Positions 63,074-64,000 of a stretch of 64,000 nucleotides of DNA are shown here, in pieces (positions within the stretch are counted from its first letter, which is position 1; the number at the start of each line of letters is the position of its first letter). The notes below the pieces were generated by a model. The model worked only from the letters and a program-made list of their open reading frames with translations, searched no databases and was not told the DNA's origin. Both the position numbers and the translations under genes were made by a program. Source of the DNA: Limanda limanda (taxonomy: Eukaryota > Chordata > Actinopteri > Pleuronectiformes > Pleuronectidae); NCBI RefSeq assembly GCF_963576545.1, contig NC_083638.1, positions 21,727,590-21,791,589 on the forward strand, in the 5' to 3' direction.

Positions 63074-63505
63074 CTTGCAGGTTTGATCAGTCAATGTTGA
63101 CGTACAGTGAGTTTGAATTGTGTGAGGGCAAATGAAGTTTTTCTTTCTTTGAACAGTTCCAGTCTGCACTATCGAACAGTAATGCAAAGTTGATCCAACG
63201 GGAATAAAATGTAATGAAGTCTTCACTGTAACTGAATAAAGCAAGTTGTTAAACTGTGAGTAAACATCAAGTTAAGTATTCAAGACTTTATGTCAATGGG
63301 ATAAAACATGTAAAACCACCAGTATGGTTAACACATGTATTAACCCAATCCCGACATTCCCATAATCAGTCCAAAACTATACAAGTCAAAGTTCTCTCCT
63401 GGCCACAAACATGCTCTAAAAACCATTAACCACTGGGATCTAGGTAACAGAGCATGACCTGTCTATCGTGTTAAGTCCTGCTTAGTGTAATATAAACAGT
63501 CTCAC

Positions 63506-63582
63506 CTCTATCCCCCCCGCTCCCTTCTGAGCCTCACACTGATCGACTCCCTGAGTGGCTGTCCGCCAGCGCATGTTCCCTA
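63506..63582 (-). CDS. Candidate minus-strand exon, 25 codons, strong splice borders
   Basis: Acceptor tttttacccttctttcaatag and donor AGAG|gtgaga are both close to consensus. One frame is open through the 77 nt and reads GNMRWRTATQGVDQCEAQKG, then AGGIE. It contains an ATG and could be a first coding exon. Phase does not join 60582 directly, so further exons would be needed between. Confidence 0.35.
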
Positions 63583-64000
63583 CTATTGAAAGAAGGGTAA
63601 AAATAACAGGAACAAGTTGTCGGAAATGAAATTTCAATTCATCCAGTCCCTTTATACACTGGTGCGAAAGCCTGTCGTTGAGAGGGAGGGATCAATAGTG
63701 TTTAGACAGCAGGGCAGATTTTCTAAGCGCCGGATCAATAGGAAGGAGAGAGGAAAAAATACCCTGGCTTTTCTTTGGCTGTTGTAGTAAATGCGAACAA
63801 ATCAGTGGCCTTAGGCTAAATGGATTGACCAGCTGTTTCCGAGTTCTGTGTTGTAAATAAAGATCCATTCTGAGGTCTGTAACTGAGGCCCAAAGGCGAG
63901 AGCGCCACTGTTCAGGTTGGACCTGCACGGGCCGCGCGGGACCACACAAGTGTCCCGATCAAAGGGGGAGAGAGAGGCCCGGGAACAGGACAGAGCAGCC
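63583..64000. other. Right edge of the window, no feature assigned
   Basis: Becomes GC-rich after 63,890. A minus-strand open frame (63692-63949) has no family feature. May continue into a promoter or exon beyond the window. Confidence 0.3.

Overview
The window looks like nuclear DNA from a teleost fish, probably a spiny-rayed one. It has small introns with GT-AG borders, many long CA/GT microsatellites, and several dispersed repeat families that I recognise from fish genomes. I cannot name the species.

Layout. Positions 1-3,577 are upstream sequence. They hold an X-box-like palindrome at 1,601, CpG-bearing promoter-like DNA around 2,700-2,970, and an unexplained minus-strand open frame without an ATG (2,598-3,179). 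Positions 3,581-19,136 hold one complete plus-strand gene, dhx38 (the PRP16 splicing helicase). Its 26 coding exons join to 3,747 nt in frame (1,248 codons plus stop), and a poly(A) signal lies near 20,060. Two inverted-repeat DNA transposons sit in its introns. From 20.1 kb to the right end there is no obvious conserved protein gene. The region carries microsatellites, degraded transposons (a Tc1-like relic, a tRNA-headed SINE, MITE-like elements, and a repeat family present four times) and long non-repetitive stretches that resemble cis-regulatory DNA.

The clearest second object is a complete Ty3/gypsy LTR retrotransposon (50,449-54,762). It has two LTRs of 169 bp that I read as identical, a 4-bp target duplication, a primer site matching tRNA-Trp, a CHCC-type Gag, a canonical -1 slippery heptamer between gag and pol, and intact protease, RT, RNase H and integrase catalytic residues. 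Together these place it in the CsRn1-like group. The end of pol is out of frame, so the integrase tail is cut off although the copy looks young.

On the minus strand between 26 and 64 kb I find short spliced-exon candidates, several of them coiled-coil-like, with good splice borders (60,582-60,678; 56,085-56,159; 63,506-63,582; and weaker ones). In human, DHX38 has PMFBP1, a coiled-coil gene, as its convergent neighbour, and ZFHX3 lies beyond it. A diverged PMFBP1-like gene followed by ZFHX3-side regulatory DNA is therefore a reasonable hypothesis, but sequence reading alone does not prove it.

I found no convincing wholly new biological system. The items most worth checking are the minus-strand spliced gene, the gypsy frameshift signal together with its broken pol tail, and the upstream minus-strand frame.
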